From: Alphaproteobacteria bacterium
Lineage (GTDB): Bacteria; Myxococcota_A; UBA796; GCA-2862545
Length of the DNA: 64,000 nt
Reading direction: 5' to 3'
NCBI GenBank assembly: GCA_020632925.1
Contig: JACKER010000016.1
Coordinates: 124,001-188,000, forward strand
Part shown: positions 1 through 8,891 of the stretch, piece after piece
Layout: every line of letters starts with the position of its first letter
Numbering within the stretch: the stretch's first letter is position 1
Program-made: the position numbers and the translations under genes
The notes under the pieces: model-generated
What the model saw: the letters and a program-made list of their open reading frames with translations, nothing else
Told to the model about the DNA's origin: nothing
The model's database searches: none

Positions 1-489
1 TTCGGCGATCCGGTGTGCGACACCCTCCGCGTGTACCTCCGGCAGGCCTGCGAGGACGCAGGTGTCACCGTGCACGACCGCGGCACGTACGTCTGCATGG
101 AGGGACCCGCGTTCTCGACGCGTGCCGAGTCCGAGCTGTACCGGTCCTGGGGTTGCTCGGTCATCGGGATGACGGCGATCCCCGAGGCCAAGCTCGCCCG
201 CGAGGCGTCGATGTCGTACGCGACCCTCGCCTTCGCCACGGACTACGACTGCTGGCACACGGGGCACGACGCGGTGACGGTCGACCAGGTGATCGCGGTG
301 CTGATGGCGAACGTCGAGAAGTCGCGCCAGGTCCTCCGCCACGCGGTGGAGCTCGTGGCGGCGCACCCGGGCCCGGCGCCGGGGCACGACGCGATGCGCA
401 CCGCGCTGCTCACGCCGGTCGACGCGATCGAGCCCGAGGACCACCAGCGGCTGGGGCCGATCCTCCACGCCATCCTCGCGGGGCGCTGA
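1..489 (+). CDS. mtnP: S-methyl-5'-thioadenosine phosphorylase, 3' part (5' end outside window)
   Basis: This is the C-terminal portion of a MTAP/PNP-family nucleoside phosphorylase. The family cleaves methylthioadenosine with phosphate to adenine and 5-methylthioribose-1-phosphate in methionine salvage. The visible 162 codons open with FGDPVC and contain the MEGPAFSTRAES block (the family has MEGPRFSTRAES), then GMTAIPEAKLAREA and ATDYDCW, the segment that contacts base and ribose in MTAP. The reading frame is open from the first base, so the start lies upstream of the window. The stop is followed two bases later by the GTG of the next gene, suggesting one transcript. A purine nucleoside phosphorylase with another preference remains possible, because the N-terminal phosphate-binding part is not visible. 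Confidence 0.88.
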   Translation, partial: FGDPVCDTLRVYLRQACEDAGVTVHDRGTYVCMEGPAFSTRAESELYRSWGCSVIGMTAIPEAKLAREASMSYATLAFATDYDCWHTGHDAVTVDQVIAVLMANVEKSRQVLRHAVELVAAHPGPAPGHDAMRTALLTPVDAIEPEDHQRLGPILHAILAGR

Positions 490-491
490 GC

Positions 492-1130
492 GTGGGGCGA
501 GGCGCGACCATCCGTGCTCGCCGGCTCGCGCTGGGGCGTAGCCTCGAGCAGGTGTCCGCCTCGACGAAGATCCCCGTGGCCCACCTCGAGGCGATCGAGG
601 AGGACCGGGTCGAGGACCTCCCCGCCGGACCGTACGCCGCGGCCTACCTCCGCGCGCTCCAGTCCGAGCTCGAGCTGGACGCCTCGAGCGAGTCGGAGCC
701 CGAGCCGGCGACCGCCCCTCCGTCCGGTGCCCCGCTGTGGCTCGTCCGCGCCATCGCGGGCGCGAGCGTCATCGGCCTGATCATCGTCCTCGCCTCCTTC
801 ACCTGGGAGCGCCTCGCGCACCGCATCGCGCCCGGCACCCCGGTGGATGCGCCACCCGACCAGGTCGTCGTCATCCAGCCCCTCCGCACCACGACGCTTC
901 GCGTGGTGACGGACGGCGAGCCCCGCCACGAGGGACAGGTGTCGGGCGGTCAGCGGCTCGAGTTCGAGGCCCGGGACAGCATCGAGGTGGAGGTCCGCGC
1001 CATCTCGGACGTGAAGCTCGAGTGGAACGGCCAGGAGATCGTGCCCCAGGGCCGACAGGACGCGCCGCGGCGGCTGGTGTTCCAGGACGACGACGACGCG
1101 ACGCCGCTCGGGGCCCTGGTCCCGCGGTGA
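492..1130 (+). CDS. RodZ-like protein: HTH domain, one TM segment, C-terminal periplasmic domain
   Basis: A 212-residue protein with the RodZ/HTH_25 architecture. Residues about 5-60 form an XRE-like helix-turn-helix (ATIRARRLALGRSLEQVS, then KIPVAHLEAIEEDRVEDLP and the typical YAAAYLRAL). An acidic linker follows (SSESEPEPAT), then one hydrophobic segment (about 82-105, containing VIGLIIVLASF) and a C-terminal beta-rich domain resembling DUF4115. RodZ couples MreB to the cell-wall elongation machinery, but many short homologues are uncharacterised. The GTG start lies 2 bases after the mtnP stop, and the TGA overlaps the recO GTG. It is shorter than E. coli RodZ (337 aa), so a RodZ-type regulator is a safer label than RodZ itself. 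Confidence 0.75.
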   Translation: MGRGATIRARRLALGRSLEQVSASTKIPVAHLEAIEEDRVEDLPAGPYAAAYLRALQSELELDASSESEPEPATAPPSGAPLWLVRAIAGASVIGLIIVLASFTWERLAHRIAPGTPVDAPPDQVVVIQPLRTTTLRVVTDGEPRHEGQVSGGQRLEFEARDSIEVEVRAISDVKLEWNGQEIVPQGRQDAPRRLVFQDDDDATPLGALVPR

Positions 1131-1849
1131 CGGGGAGCGCCGAGCTCGACGCGATCGTCGTCGGCTGGGTGGACGTGGGGGAGTCCGATCGCATCCTGCG
1201 ACTGCTGTCGGCGGAGGAGGGGAGGGTGGCGCTCTCCGCGCGGCGCGTACGGGGGAGCTCGCGCATGGCCGGGTTGTTCGAACTCGGCGCCGCGGTTCGC
1301 GTCCAGCGGGCCCGGGGGCGTGGCGGCCACTGGGTGCTGCGCTCCGCCGAACGCCTGGGAGGGCCGCGGCGCGCCCGGGAGGATCTCGAGCGGATCGCCC
1401 TCCTCGGCTACGGGTGCGAGCTGTGCGCCGCGCTCGCGCCGGAGGCGGCCGCAGCCGAAAAGCTCCATGGGCTGCTGTTGGCCTGGCTCGACCTGTTGGA
1501 GGCGCCCGCTGCGATCGGGCCCACGGCGCGCCCTGCGCTCGAGGCCAAGGCCCTGACCTTCGCCGGGTTGATGCCGGCGATCACCCGGTGCGCCGCGTGC
1601 GGCGAGGCGCTGGAGGAGCCGGTCGTGTTCGATCCGGAAGCCGGGGGCGCGCTGCATGCACGGTGCGGGGGAGGTGCTCCCGTGCGGCTGGGCGGTCTGC
1701 GGGCGCTCGAGGTGGCGCGTCGCACCCCGTTGGCCGAAGGCGCGGGCCTCCCGCCCCTCGATCTGCCCCGGTGGCTGCTCGGTGGCTTCGTCACCTGGCA
1801 GCTGGGGCGGCCCCTCCAGTCCCGGGCGCTGCTGGAGGCGTTGGGATAG
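1127..1849 (+). CDS. recO: DNA repair protein RecO
   Basis: RecO works with RecF and RecR to load RecA on SSB-coated single-stranded DNA. The 240-residue product has the usual RecO layout. The N-terminal OB-fold begins DAIVVGWVDVGESDRILRLL and contains GRVALSARRVRGSSRMAG. A helical domain follows, then a zinc-finger-like region with CAACG near residue 155 and a further Cys pair element (HARCGG) in place of the more usual CxxC. The GTG start overlaps the preceding stop (GTGA), which fixes the start and implies translational coupling. Length matches the family. Confidence 0.9.
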   Translation: MTGSAELDAIVVGWVDVGESDRILRLLSAEEGRVALSARRVRGSSRMAGLFELGAAVRVQRARGRGGHWVLRSAERLGGPRRAREDLERIALLGYGCELCAALAPEAAAAEKLHGLLLAWLDLLEAPAAIGPTARPALEAKALTFAGLMPAITRCAACGEALEEPVVFDPEAGGALHARCGGGAPVRLGGLRALEVARRTPLAEGAGLPPLDLPRWLLGGFVTWQLGRPLQSRALLEALG

Positions 1850-1858
1850 GGAGCGCGC

Positions 1859-2584
1859 ATGCCCGGTGTGCTCCCGTTGCTGCTCCTGAGTGCCTGCGAG
1901 GTCCCGCAGGACGTGATCCTCACCGGGGTGGTCTGGAACGGCCCCGGAGACACCGCGCCCTCGCTGCCCGAGGCCGAGGTGACTGTCCTCGACGAGCTCG
2001 GTGAGCCGCTCGGGACGACGATGGCGGACGCCGACGGCGCGTTCTCCCTCACGGTGGCCGGTGGGGACAGCGTCTTCGTGGTGATCCGCCGTGACGGGTA
2101 CGCGACGAGCAGCTTCCCCGGGGTGCTCGGCATCGGTGAGCAGCGCGCCGAGGACCACACGCTGTACGCCGTCCCGCTCGAGCAGGTCGAGGCGGCGCGG
2201 GCGACCTGGGCCGGGTGCGCCGGCACCGAGTCGGCGCAGGGGATCTCCTACGGCGATGTCCGCGTCTTCGACCTGGTGGACGACGTGACCGGCGAGCACC
2301 CCTCCGTCGGCACCGCGACGATCACGGTGATCGCGGAGCGCGAGAGCGACGATCGCGCCGGCTGTTACCTCGACGCCTTCGGAGAACGGTACGAATCTCG
2401 TCGCACCGTCACGGGGCCGGCGGGTCGCTTCGCCACGTTCGATCTGGTGCCGGGGCTGCATCGGATCCAGGTCGACTACACCGGCGTCGGCTGGTCGGAT
2501 CAGCTCTCCTACCCGATGTGGATCCCCGACGATCCGGTGTCGGTGGCGCCCTGGTTCCCCCTATGGGTCGAATTCCGGTTCTGA
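1859..2584 (+). CDS. Predicted lipoprotein with carboxypeptidase-regulatory-like (CarboxypepD_reg) domain
   Basis: A 241-residue secreted protein. The N-terminus MPGVLPLLLLSAC is a very short lipoprotein signal with Cys-13 as the probable lipidated residue, so it should be anchored in the cell envelope. From about residue 20 it has the beta-sandwich pattern of the CarboxypepD_reg/transthyretin-like fold: LTGVVWN, LPEAEVTVLDELGEPLGTT, ADADGAFSLTVAGGDSVFVVIRRDGY. A second half contains GPAGRFATFDLVPGLHRIQVDY, again of this type, so there may be two such domains. It starts 9 bases after recO but shows no functional link to it. No enzymatic motif is visible. Confidence 0.7.
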   Translation: MPGVLPLLLLSACEVPQDVILTGVVWNGPGDTAPSLPEAEVTVLDELGEPLGTTMADADGAFSLTVAGGDSVFVVIRRDGYATSSFPGVLGIGEQRAEDHTLYAVPLEQVEAARATWAGCAGTESAQGISYGDVRVFDLVDDVTGEHPSVGTATITVIAERESDDRAGCYLDAFGERYESRRTVTGPAGRFATFDLVPGLHRIQVDYTGVGWSDQLSYPMWIPDDPVSVAPWFPLWVEFRF

Positions 2585-2603
2585 TCCCCTGTCGTCGGAT
2601 CCC

Positions 2604-2632
2604 TTGCCGCGAAACGCGCCGTGGCCTACTCT
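2604..2632 (+). promoter_or_regulatory. Candidate sigma-70 promoter for the small membrane protein gene
   Basis: TTGCCG and TACTCT are separated by exactly 17 bases in an otherwise GC-rich gap. The predicted start of transcription near 2639 leaves a leader of about 45 bases that contains the GAGGGA ribosome-binding site of the gene starting at 2684. The match is to the E. coli consensus only. Confidence 0.4.
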
Positions 2633-2683
2633 CCCGTCGTCGCGACGGAGCGACGCCACAACGAACGCGAGGGAATCCAAGCC

Positions 2684-2974
2684 ATGGGCGAGATGATCAC
2701 GAAGCCGGACGCCAACCCCATCCTCCTGGCGGTCCTCAACCTGGCCATCTGCGGGATCCCGGTCGGCTACTTCATGATGGGGCAGACGAAGAAGGGAATC
2801 GCCGCCCTGGTGTACACCTGGCTGCTGTCGATGATCGGTGGCATCGGCCTGATCCTGGTGTGGGTGTGGGCCTACGACGCCTACCTCCTGGGCCAGAAGC
2901 TGGCGGCGGGGGAGTCGATCTCCGACACCGAGAACGGCCTCGACTTCCTCAACATGCTCCCCGGCTTCAAGTAG
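2684..2974 (+). CDS. Small two-helix membrane protein, TM2-like
   Basis: A 96-residue protein with two predicted membrane helices. The first covers roughly residues 10-33 (NPILLAVLNLAICGIPVGYF) and the second roughly 40-66 (GIAALVYTWLLSMIGGIGLI). The short turn MMGQTKKG between them resembles the Gly/Lys-rich turn of TM2-type domains. The C-terminus (AAGESISDTENGLDFLNMLPGFK) is acidic. The ATG is preceded by GAGGGA at a workable distance; an upstream GTG in the same frame lies before this site and is less likely. Such small proteins are widespread and uncharacterised. It appears monocistronic, with its own promoter candidate. Confidence 0.65.
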   Translation: MGEMITKPDANPILLAVLNLAICGIPVGYFMMGQTKKGIAALVYTWLLSMIGGIGLILVWVWAYDAYLLGQKLAAGESISDTENGLDFLNMLPGFK

Positions 2975-3090
2975 GAGGCTGCTCGGGCGCGGCTGGGGGA
3001 GGCATGGACCGCTCGCACTGGCGCGAGCCACGCGGTAGAGTCGCGGTCGCCGTGCGCACCCGCCCCCGCCACGTCTGGTCGCTTCGAGCG

Positions 3091-3112
3091 GTCCCGGGTC
3101 CCTGCCCGGGAC
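3091..3112. terminator. Perfect 8-bp hairpin downstream of the small membrane protein gene
   Basis: GTCCCGGG and its exact complement CCCGGGAC flank a 6-base loop. The very stable GC stem lies 117 bases after the stop of the upstream gene and 86 bases before the phosphatase start. No run of T follows, so it is either a GC-type terminator without a U-tract or part of the structured phosphatase leader. Confidence 0.4.
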
Positions 3113-3126
3113 GCGACGCCGTTGCC

Positions 3127-3171
3127 ACGACCCCTGCGCGGATTCCTCGCGATCCGTCGATCAGGGGTCGT
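3127..3171 (+). promoter_or_regulatory. 10-bp inverted repeat in the leader of the PP2C gene
   Basis: ACGACCCCTG (3127-3136) is exactly complementary to CAGGGGTCGT (3162-3171). An inner CGCG/CGCG pair (3137-3140 with 3148-3151) would extend the lower stem. It ends 16 bases before the GGAGG that serves the GTG at 3198, so folding could influence translation. It may instead be a protein-binding site on DNA. Function is not known. Confidence 0.35.
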
Positions 3172-3197
3172 CGTGTGGCAGACCCTGGAGGCTGCGC

Positions 3198-4223
3198 GTG
3201 ATCGACGAGATGCGCTCCAGCTTCGGGATGCCGCTTCGGCTCGCCATGCACTCGGACACGGGCCGTGTGCGGACGAACAACGAGGACAGCCACGGTCACG
3301 CCTGGCTCCCCGATGGCTCGCTGTTCGTGGTGGTCGCCGACGGGATGGGCGGTCACGAGGCCGGGGAGGTCGCCTCGGGCCTCGCGGTCCAGGTCCTCGA
3401 GGAGGTGGTCAGTCGCGACGCCGTCTCCGACCCTCGCGAGCGGCTGTACCACGGGCTGCTCGAGGCCAACGAGGCGATCCTCCAGGAGGGCCGCGCCAGC
3501 GGGACGCGCGGCATGGGGACCACCACGGTGGCCGCCATCCTCAAGGGGCCCGAGGTCCACATCGGCCTGGTGGGGGACTCGCGCCTCTACCACATCCGTC
3601 GCGGTCACCTGATCTGGCGCACCCTGGACCACACGCGGGTCCAGATGTTGGTGGATCACGGCGAGATCCCCGAGGACGACGCCCGCCACCACCCGGACGC
3701 GGGCATGCTCACGCGGGCGCTCGGTCACTCGCGCATGGCGGACGGACGGCCGCTGGTGCCGGACGTGCTCGCGGAGCCGCTCCACATCGAGGGTGCCGAC
3801 GCGCTGGTCATGTGCAGCGACGGCCTGCACGACCTGCTCGAGGACTGGGAGATCGGCCAGGTGGTCGCCGGGCGCGAGCCGCTCGATGCCGCTCAGGAGC
3901 TCGTGCGCCTGGCCTGCGAGCGCGGTGGCCACGACAACGTCACCGTCGCGGTGGTGGTCGCGGGCGATCGCGCCGGCGAGTACGACGCCGACTGGTCCCC
4001 CCCGTCCTGGGAGCCGTCGGAGGTCCAGGTCGAGCAGACGTACGACGAGATCCCCCTCGGGGAGATCACCGCGGCGGCGGAAGCTGCCCCGTCGGCCGGC
4101 GGACGCTCCAAGACGCCGCTGATGTTGGGGATCGCCGCGATGGGTGGGTTCGCGGTGGTGGCCGTGGTGCTCGCCGCGATCGCGCTGGTCATCGCGCTCG
4201 TGTTCTGGGCCTGGTCGACCTGA
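3198..4223 (+). CDS. PP2C-family Ser/Thr protein phosphatase with C-terminal membrane anchor
   Basis: A 341-residue metal-dependent phosphatase (PPM/PP2C, Stp1-like) that would remove phosphate from proteins modified by Hanks-type kinases, several of which lie at 53-59 kb. The canonical motifs are present in order: RTNNEDSH, VVADGMGGHEAGEVAS, GMGTTTVAAI, GDSRLYHIR, LTRALG, MCSDGLHDLL and GGHDNVTVAVV. After the catalytic domain (to about residue 255), an acidic linker leads to one C-terminal hydrophobic helix (about 312-338), so the enzyme is tail-anchored with its catalytic domain in the cytoplasm. GTG with GGAGG seven bases upstream sets the start; an ATG four codons later is the alternative. 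Confidence 0.9.
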   Translation: MIDEMRSSFGMPLRLAMHSDTGRVRTNNEDSHGHAWLPDGSLFVVVADGMGGHEAGEVASGLAVQVLEEVVSRDAVSDPRERLYHGLLEANEAILQEGRASGTRGMGTTTVAAILKGPEVHIGLVGDSRLYHIRRGHLIWRTLDHTRVQMLVDHGEIPEDDARHHPDAGMLTRALGHSRMADGRPLVPDVLAEPLHIEGADALVMCSDGLHDLLEDWEIGQVVAGREPLDAAQELVRLACERGGHDNVTVAVVVAGDRAGEYDADWSPPSWEPSEVQVEQTYDEIPLGEITAAAEAAPSAGGRSKTPLMLGIAAMGGFAVVAVVLAAIALVIALVFWAWST

Positions 4224-4247
4224 CCCGACGCCCGTGAACGAGGGTCA
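4221..4247. terminator. Small inverted repeat between the convergent phosphatase genes
   Basis: TGACCC (4221-4226) pairs with GGGTCA (4242-4247) across a 15-base loop. Each arm contains the stop codon of one of the two convergent genes. It may serve as a weak bidirectional terminator; the stem is short and no T-run is present. Confidence 0.25.
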
Positions 4248-5465
4248 GCGGCGCGCGAAGTAGAGCAGACCGATCGCGATCACCACGACGACGGCTGCGA
4301 GCACGGCACCCATCCAACGACGGTCGGGTTCCTCGACGGGCGGCTGACCCACCTGGGATCCGCTGGACGCGGGCGCCGGCGGTGGCGTGGCGGCGCGAGG
4401 GGCGCCCGCGGGGGTCGCCTTCCGATCGGTGGGGGCCGGGGTCGCGCGCGGTGCCCCCGCCGGCGTGCTCGAGCGAGGTGCGGAGTCCTGCGAGCGATCC
4501 GCGGGATCGATCTCCTCGGTGACGCGCCCGTCCTCGTTGGCATCACCCGGCTCGAAGGGCTGGAGCGCTCGCGGGTTGGGCTCGGTGTCCTCCCCGTCGA
4601 ACAGGTCACCCTTCCCGAACGGGGGGAGGGTGGCGTCCTCGTCGGGGAGCCGGAGATCCTCCACGCCGACCTCGCGCGAGGCGGGCATGACCGGCGTGGC
4701 CACGTCCTCCTCCACCCAGTCCGGGCCCTCCCAGGTCGCGACGATCACCGTGATGTTGTCGTGGCCGCCGCGATCGAGCGCCACCTGGACCAACCGCTCG
4801 ACCACGTCCTCGGTGGAGCCCTCGGTGACCATGCCGCCGAGCTCTTCGTCCTCCACGAGGTCCGAGAGGCCGTCCGAGCACACGAGGATCCGGTCGCCGT
4901 GCATCAGCTTCCACGGGTACCCCAGGGCCCCGGGCCGCACGGTCTGCTCGTCGGGGGAGCGGCCCCCGAGCGCGCGGGTCACGACGTGCGCGAGCGCGCT
5001 CGCCTTCGCCTGGGCCGCCGTGATCTGGCCGGCGTCCACGAGCTCCTCGACCAGCTTGTGGTCCCGCGTACGCTCGACGACGCGGCCCTGGCGCACGAGG
5101 TACGCGCGGGAGTCGCCCACCCAGGTGACGTGTGCTGCGCCGTCCTGCACGTACACCATGACGGCCGTGGAGCCCGGCTGGCCCTCGCCCACGCGGCAGA
5201 GCCGGTCGCGCACCACGTCGTCCGCCATCCGGAGCGCGTGGCGCATGCGATCGGTCGGGAAGCCGCTCTGGCGCGCGAGCTCCTCCGTGATCACCTGCAC
5301 CGCCAGCGCGCTCGCCTCGTCACCGCGACCCATGCCCCCCATCCCGTCGCAGACGAGCAGCACACGCGCACCGTCCTCCAGATCGAGGAGGGCGTGGCTG
5401 TCTTCGTTCTTGGGGTGGTGCAGTCCGACGTTGGTGGCGGAACGCGCCTGGAGGGGCAGGGCCAT
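4245..5465 (-). CDS. PP2C-family Ser/Thr phosphatase with long Pro/Ala-rich linker and C-terminal TM
   Basis: A second PP2C phosphatase of about 406 residues, convergent with the first. Motifs: GLHHPKNEDSHAL, LLVCDGMGGMGRGDEAS, GSTAVMVYV, VGDSRAYLVR, VTRALGG, LVCSDGLSDLV and GGHDNITVIVATW. The catalytic core ends near residue 245. An acidic, then Pro/Ala/Thr-rich stretch follows, with two near-identical ATPAGAPRA units, and the last 25 residues form a membrane helix (VLAAVVVVIAIGLLYFARR). The start was placed at MALPLQARSATNVG because a candidate promoter (5488-5517) overlaps the further-upstream in-frame ATG at 5492. The longer start cannot be excluded. Confidence 0.88.
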   Translation of the reverse strand: MALPLQARSATNVGLHHPKNEDSHALLDLEDGARVLLVCDGMGGMGRGDEASALAVQVITEELARQSGFPTDRMRHALRMADDVVRDRLCRVGEGQPGSTAVMVYVQDGAAHVTWVGDSRAYLVRQGRVVERTRDHKLVEELVDAGQITAAQAKASALAHVVTRALGGRSPDEQTVRPGALGYPWKLMHGDRILVCSDGLSDLVEDEELGGMVTEGSTEDVVERLVQVALDRGGHDNITVIVATWEGPDWVEEDVATPVMPASREVGVEDLRLPDEDATLPPFGKGDLFDGEDTEPNPRALQPFEPGDANEDGRVTEEIDPADRSQDSAPRSSTPAGAPRATPAPTDRKATPAGAPRAATPPPAPASSGSQVGQPPVEEPDRRWMGAVLAAVVVVIAIGLLYFARR

Positions 5466-5487
5466 CGTGGCGGTGACCTCGGCCGCC

Positions 5488-5517
5488 ACCATAGTGCAAG
5501 GTGGGTCGTGTAGCCAA
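5488..5517 (-). promoter_or_regulatory. Candidate sigma-70 promoter for the minus-strand PP2C gene
   Basis: Read on the minus strand, TTGGCT and TATGGT are separated by 18 bases. The -10 element overlaps the ATG at 5492, so transcription would begin downstream of it and support translation from 5465. It lies back to back with the plus-strand promoter candidate at 5522. Confidence 0.35.
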
Positions 5518-5521
5518 TCGC

Positions 5522-5550
5522 TTGACTGCAAGTGGCGTCGTCGCTACCCT
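5522..5550 (+). promoter_or_regulatory. Candidate sigma-70 promoter for the EF-G-like gene
   Basis: TTGACT (5 of 6 matches to the -35 consensus) is followed 17 bases later by TACCCT. The predicted transcript would begin around 5557, leaving a leader of only about 18 bases with GGAGGA at its very 5' end before the ATG at 5575. Confidence 0.4.
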
Positions 5551-5574
5551 CGAAGGAGGAGGGAGTCCCGCGGG

Positions 5575-7779
5575 ATGAAGTCGCGGAGAACCCAGGCCCT
5601 TCCCATCGAACCGTCGGTATTCTCCGGCGGGGATGCCTCGCCCGGAGGAGGCGGCACCGGCACGTGCGGCTCCGAGCAACGGACCGTTGCCATCGTGGGA
5701 CACCGAGGCGTCGGCAAGACGCAGCTGTGCGAGCTGCTCCTGGCCGACACGGGCGCCATCCGTGCGCAGGGGACCACCGAAGCGGGGACGACGCTGCTCG
5801 ACGCGAGCCCCGAGGCGCGGCACCACCGCCAATCGGTCGAGGTGAGCAGTGCCTGGCTCGAGCTGGGCAGCGGTCGCGGCAGCCAGGTGGCGTTGCGGGA
5901 CGCGCTCCCGGCGTGCCGCATCCAGGTCGTCGACACCCCAGGCGCGGCCTTCCTCTCGGCGATGCGAGACGTGGCGCTGTCCGCCGCCGACGGGGCGCTG
6001 GTCGCGGTGGACGCGGTCCACGGGGTCCAGCTCGGCACCGAGGACGCGCTGGCTGCGGCGGCGCGTTGTCGGATCCCGGTGCTCGCGGTCGCGACCGGCA
6101 TCGATCGTGGGCTGCAGGAGGGGCTGGCCGAGGAGCTCGGCAAGGTCGCCGGCATCCGCGCGGTCCACGTCCACGAGCCGGTGGAGGAGGACGGACACCT
6201 GATCGGGCTGCTGGACGTCGTGGGCGACCGGCTCCTGCGGTATGCCGAGGACGGAAGCGGCGCGTTCTCGCCCGAGCCCGTCCCTCCCACGCTGAAGCAG
6301 GTGCGCGACCTGGCGCTGGAGCGGGTCGCCGAAGCGGTCGCGGTCACCGACGACGCGTTGCTGGAGCACTACCTCGAGTACCTCGAGCTGCCCCTCGACC
6401 TCCTCCGCGACGGGCTCGCGCGCGCCGTGCGCAGCCGCGCGCTGCTGCCGATCCTGCTCTGCAGCTCGGTGCGCGGGGTGGGTGGCGTGCCGCTGCTCTC
6501 CGCGATCGCCGAGTGGCTGCCCTCGCTCGACGAGGTTCCGCGCGAGGTCGTGGACCACGACGGCAGCCGGGACACCATCGATCCCGACGGGTCCTTCGTC
6601 GCGCGGGTGATCGCCTCGCACGTGGACGACAGCGGGGATCGCTGGCACGAGCTGCGCATCCTGGCCGGCCGTCCGCCGAAGGGCGACTGGGTGGACGCCC
6701 GGACCGGGGAGCGCCACCGCATCCGCAAGCTGTACCAGGTGCGCGGCCCGCGTCGATCCACGTTCCAGGACCCTCGCGCGGGCGCCGTCGTGGGGACGTG
6801 GGATCCGCTCCCGGTGCGGGTGGGAGCCACGCTGACCGCGGGCGAGCGCCGCGAGCTCGTGCCGGTGTCCACCCGCCCGCCGATGGTCGCGCGCGCGCTG
6901 CGGTGGGTGTCGAGCAGCCCGTCGGCGCTGGCGAAGGCCGAGCCCCTGTTGCAGGCCGTCGTCCGCGCCGATCCGGGGCTCGAGCTGCACAGCGACGAGG
7001 GGACCGGCGCGCTGCTCCTCGCGGGCGCCGACGAGACCCACCTGCGCCTGGCGGTCGAGCGCCTCGATCGCCTGGGAGCGCAGGCGACGCTCGAGCTCCC
7101 GCCGGTCGGCTACGTCGAGACGCCGATCACCGCGGTCCGTGGGGTCGAGGGGGTGCACCGCAAGACCGACGGTGACGGGCTGGTCGAGGAGTTCGGCCGG
7201 TGCGAGGTGAGCCTGTCCCCGACCGATCCGGGCGTGGGCGCCCGCTTCGTGGACCAGATCGGTGACGTGGAGGACGACCTTCCCCGCAGGTACCGGCCCG
7301 CGATCGACGAAGGCGCGCGCACTGCGCTGAAGCACGGTCCCACCGCGGGGTATCGCGTGATCGGGGTGGAGCTCGCGCTCACCGGCGGCGACTACGACAT
7401 GCTCCAGTCGACCGACGATCACTTCCGGATGGCTGGCCACCGCGCCGCTCGCACCGCTCTGGAGCGCGTGGGGACGCGGCTGCTCGAGCCGTGGTGGGAG
7501 GTGCAGGTCGACACGCCGCAGCACGCGCTGGGCGACGTGATCAGCGACATCTCCGCCCACCGCGGGCGGATCCTCGGGATGGAGGTGGTCGAGGGCAACA
7601 CGCGCCTCGTCGCCGCCTGCCCGTACCGCGAGCTGCGGACGTTCGGGACGCGCCTGCAGACGCTCACCGGCGGTCGCGCCACCTTCCGCGGGCAGGAGAG
7701 CCACTACGAGCCCCTCCCGCCGCACCTCGTCACCGAGGTGATCCATGCCTCGCCGTTCCGGCGTGAGGCGGCGCGTTGA
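5575..7779 (+). CDS. EF-G-like translation factor paralogue with degenerate GTPase motifs
   Basis: A 734-residue homologue of elongation factor G, close to the usual EF-G length. G1 is intact (GHRGVGKT, residues 42-49). G3, normally DTPGH, reads DTPGA (120-124), so the histidine that activates the hydrolytic water is missing. G4, normally NKxD, reads TGID (174-177). The switch I RGITI element reads RQSVE. The later EF-G domains are recognisable, ending with a domain V stretch (VISDISAHRGRILGMEVVEG, then TFGTRLQTLTGGRATF). The core looks ribosome-binding but impaired in GTP hydrolysis and base recognition. Residues 15-35 are a Gly/Ser-rich extension. AAGGAGGA lies upstream of the ATG. A divergent EF-G2-type factor is the best label; the canonical fusA must be elsewhere. 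Confidence 0.8.
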   Translation: MKSRRTQALPIEPSVFSGGDASPGGGGTGTCGSEQRTVAIVGHRGVGKTQLCELLLADTGAIRAQGTTEAGTTLLDASPEARHHRQSVEVSSAWLELGSGRGSQVALRDALPACRIQVVDTPGAAFLSAMRDVALSAADGALVAVDAVHGVQLGTEDALAAAARCRIPVLAVATGIDRGLQEGLAEELGKVAGIRAVHVHEPVEEDGHLIGLLDVVGDRLLRYAEDGSGAFSPEPVPPTLKQVRDLALERVAEAVAVTDDALLEHYLEYLELPLDLLRDGLARAVRSRALLPILLCSSVRGVGGVPLLSAIAEWLPSLDEVPREVVDHDGSRDTIDPDGSFVARVIASHVDDSGDRWHELRILAGRPPKGDWVDARTGERHRIRKLYQVRGPRRSTFQDPRAGAVVGTWDPLPVRVGATLTAGERRELVPVSTRPPMVARALRWVSSSPSALAKAEPLLQAVVRADPGLELHSDEGTGALLLAGADETHLRLAVERLDRLGAQATLELPPVGYVETPITAVRGVEGVHRKTDGDGLVEEFGRCEVSLSPTDPGVGARFVDQIGDVEDDLPRRYRPAIDEGARTALKHGPTAGYRVIGVELALTGGDYDMLQSTDDHFRMAGHRAARTALERVGTRLLEPWWEVQVDTPQHALGDVISDISAHRGRILGMEVVEGNTRLVAACPYRELRTFGTRLQTLTGGRATFRGQESHYEPLPPHLVTEVIHASPFRREAAR

Positions 7780-7829
7780 GAGGCGGGCCTTGGTGACCTG
7801 GGCCCCTCGACCCGATAGGCTCCAGGAGG

Positions 7830-8887
<1,058 letters not shown>

Positions 8888-8891
<4 letters not shown>

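Noticed and set aside
4387..5574. N-terminal extension of the EF-G-like frame over the minus-strand phosphatase
   Set aside because: Ser/Arg/Thr-rich shadow of the PP2C gene. The promoter candidate, ribosome-binding site and ATG all point to 5575.
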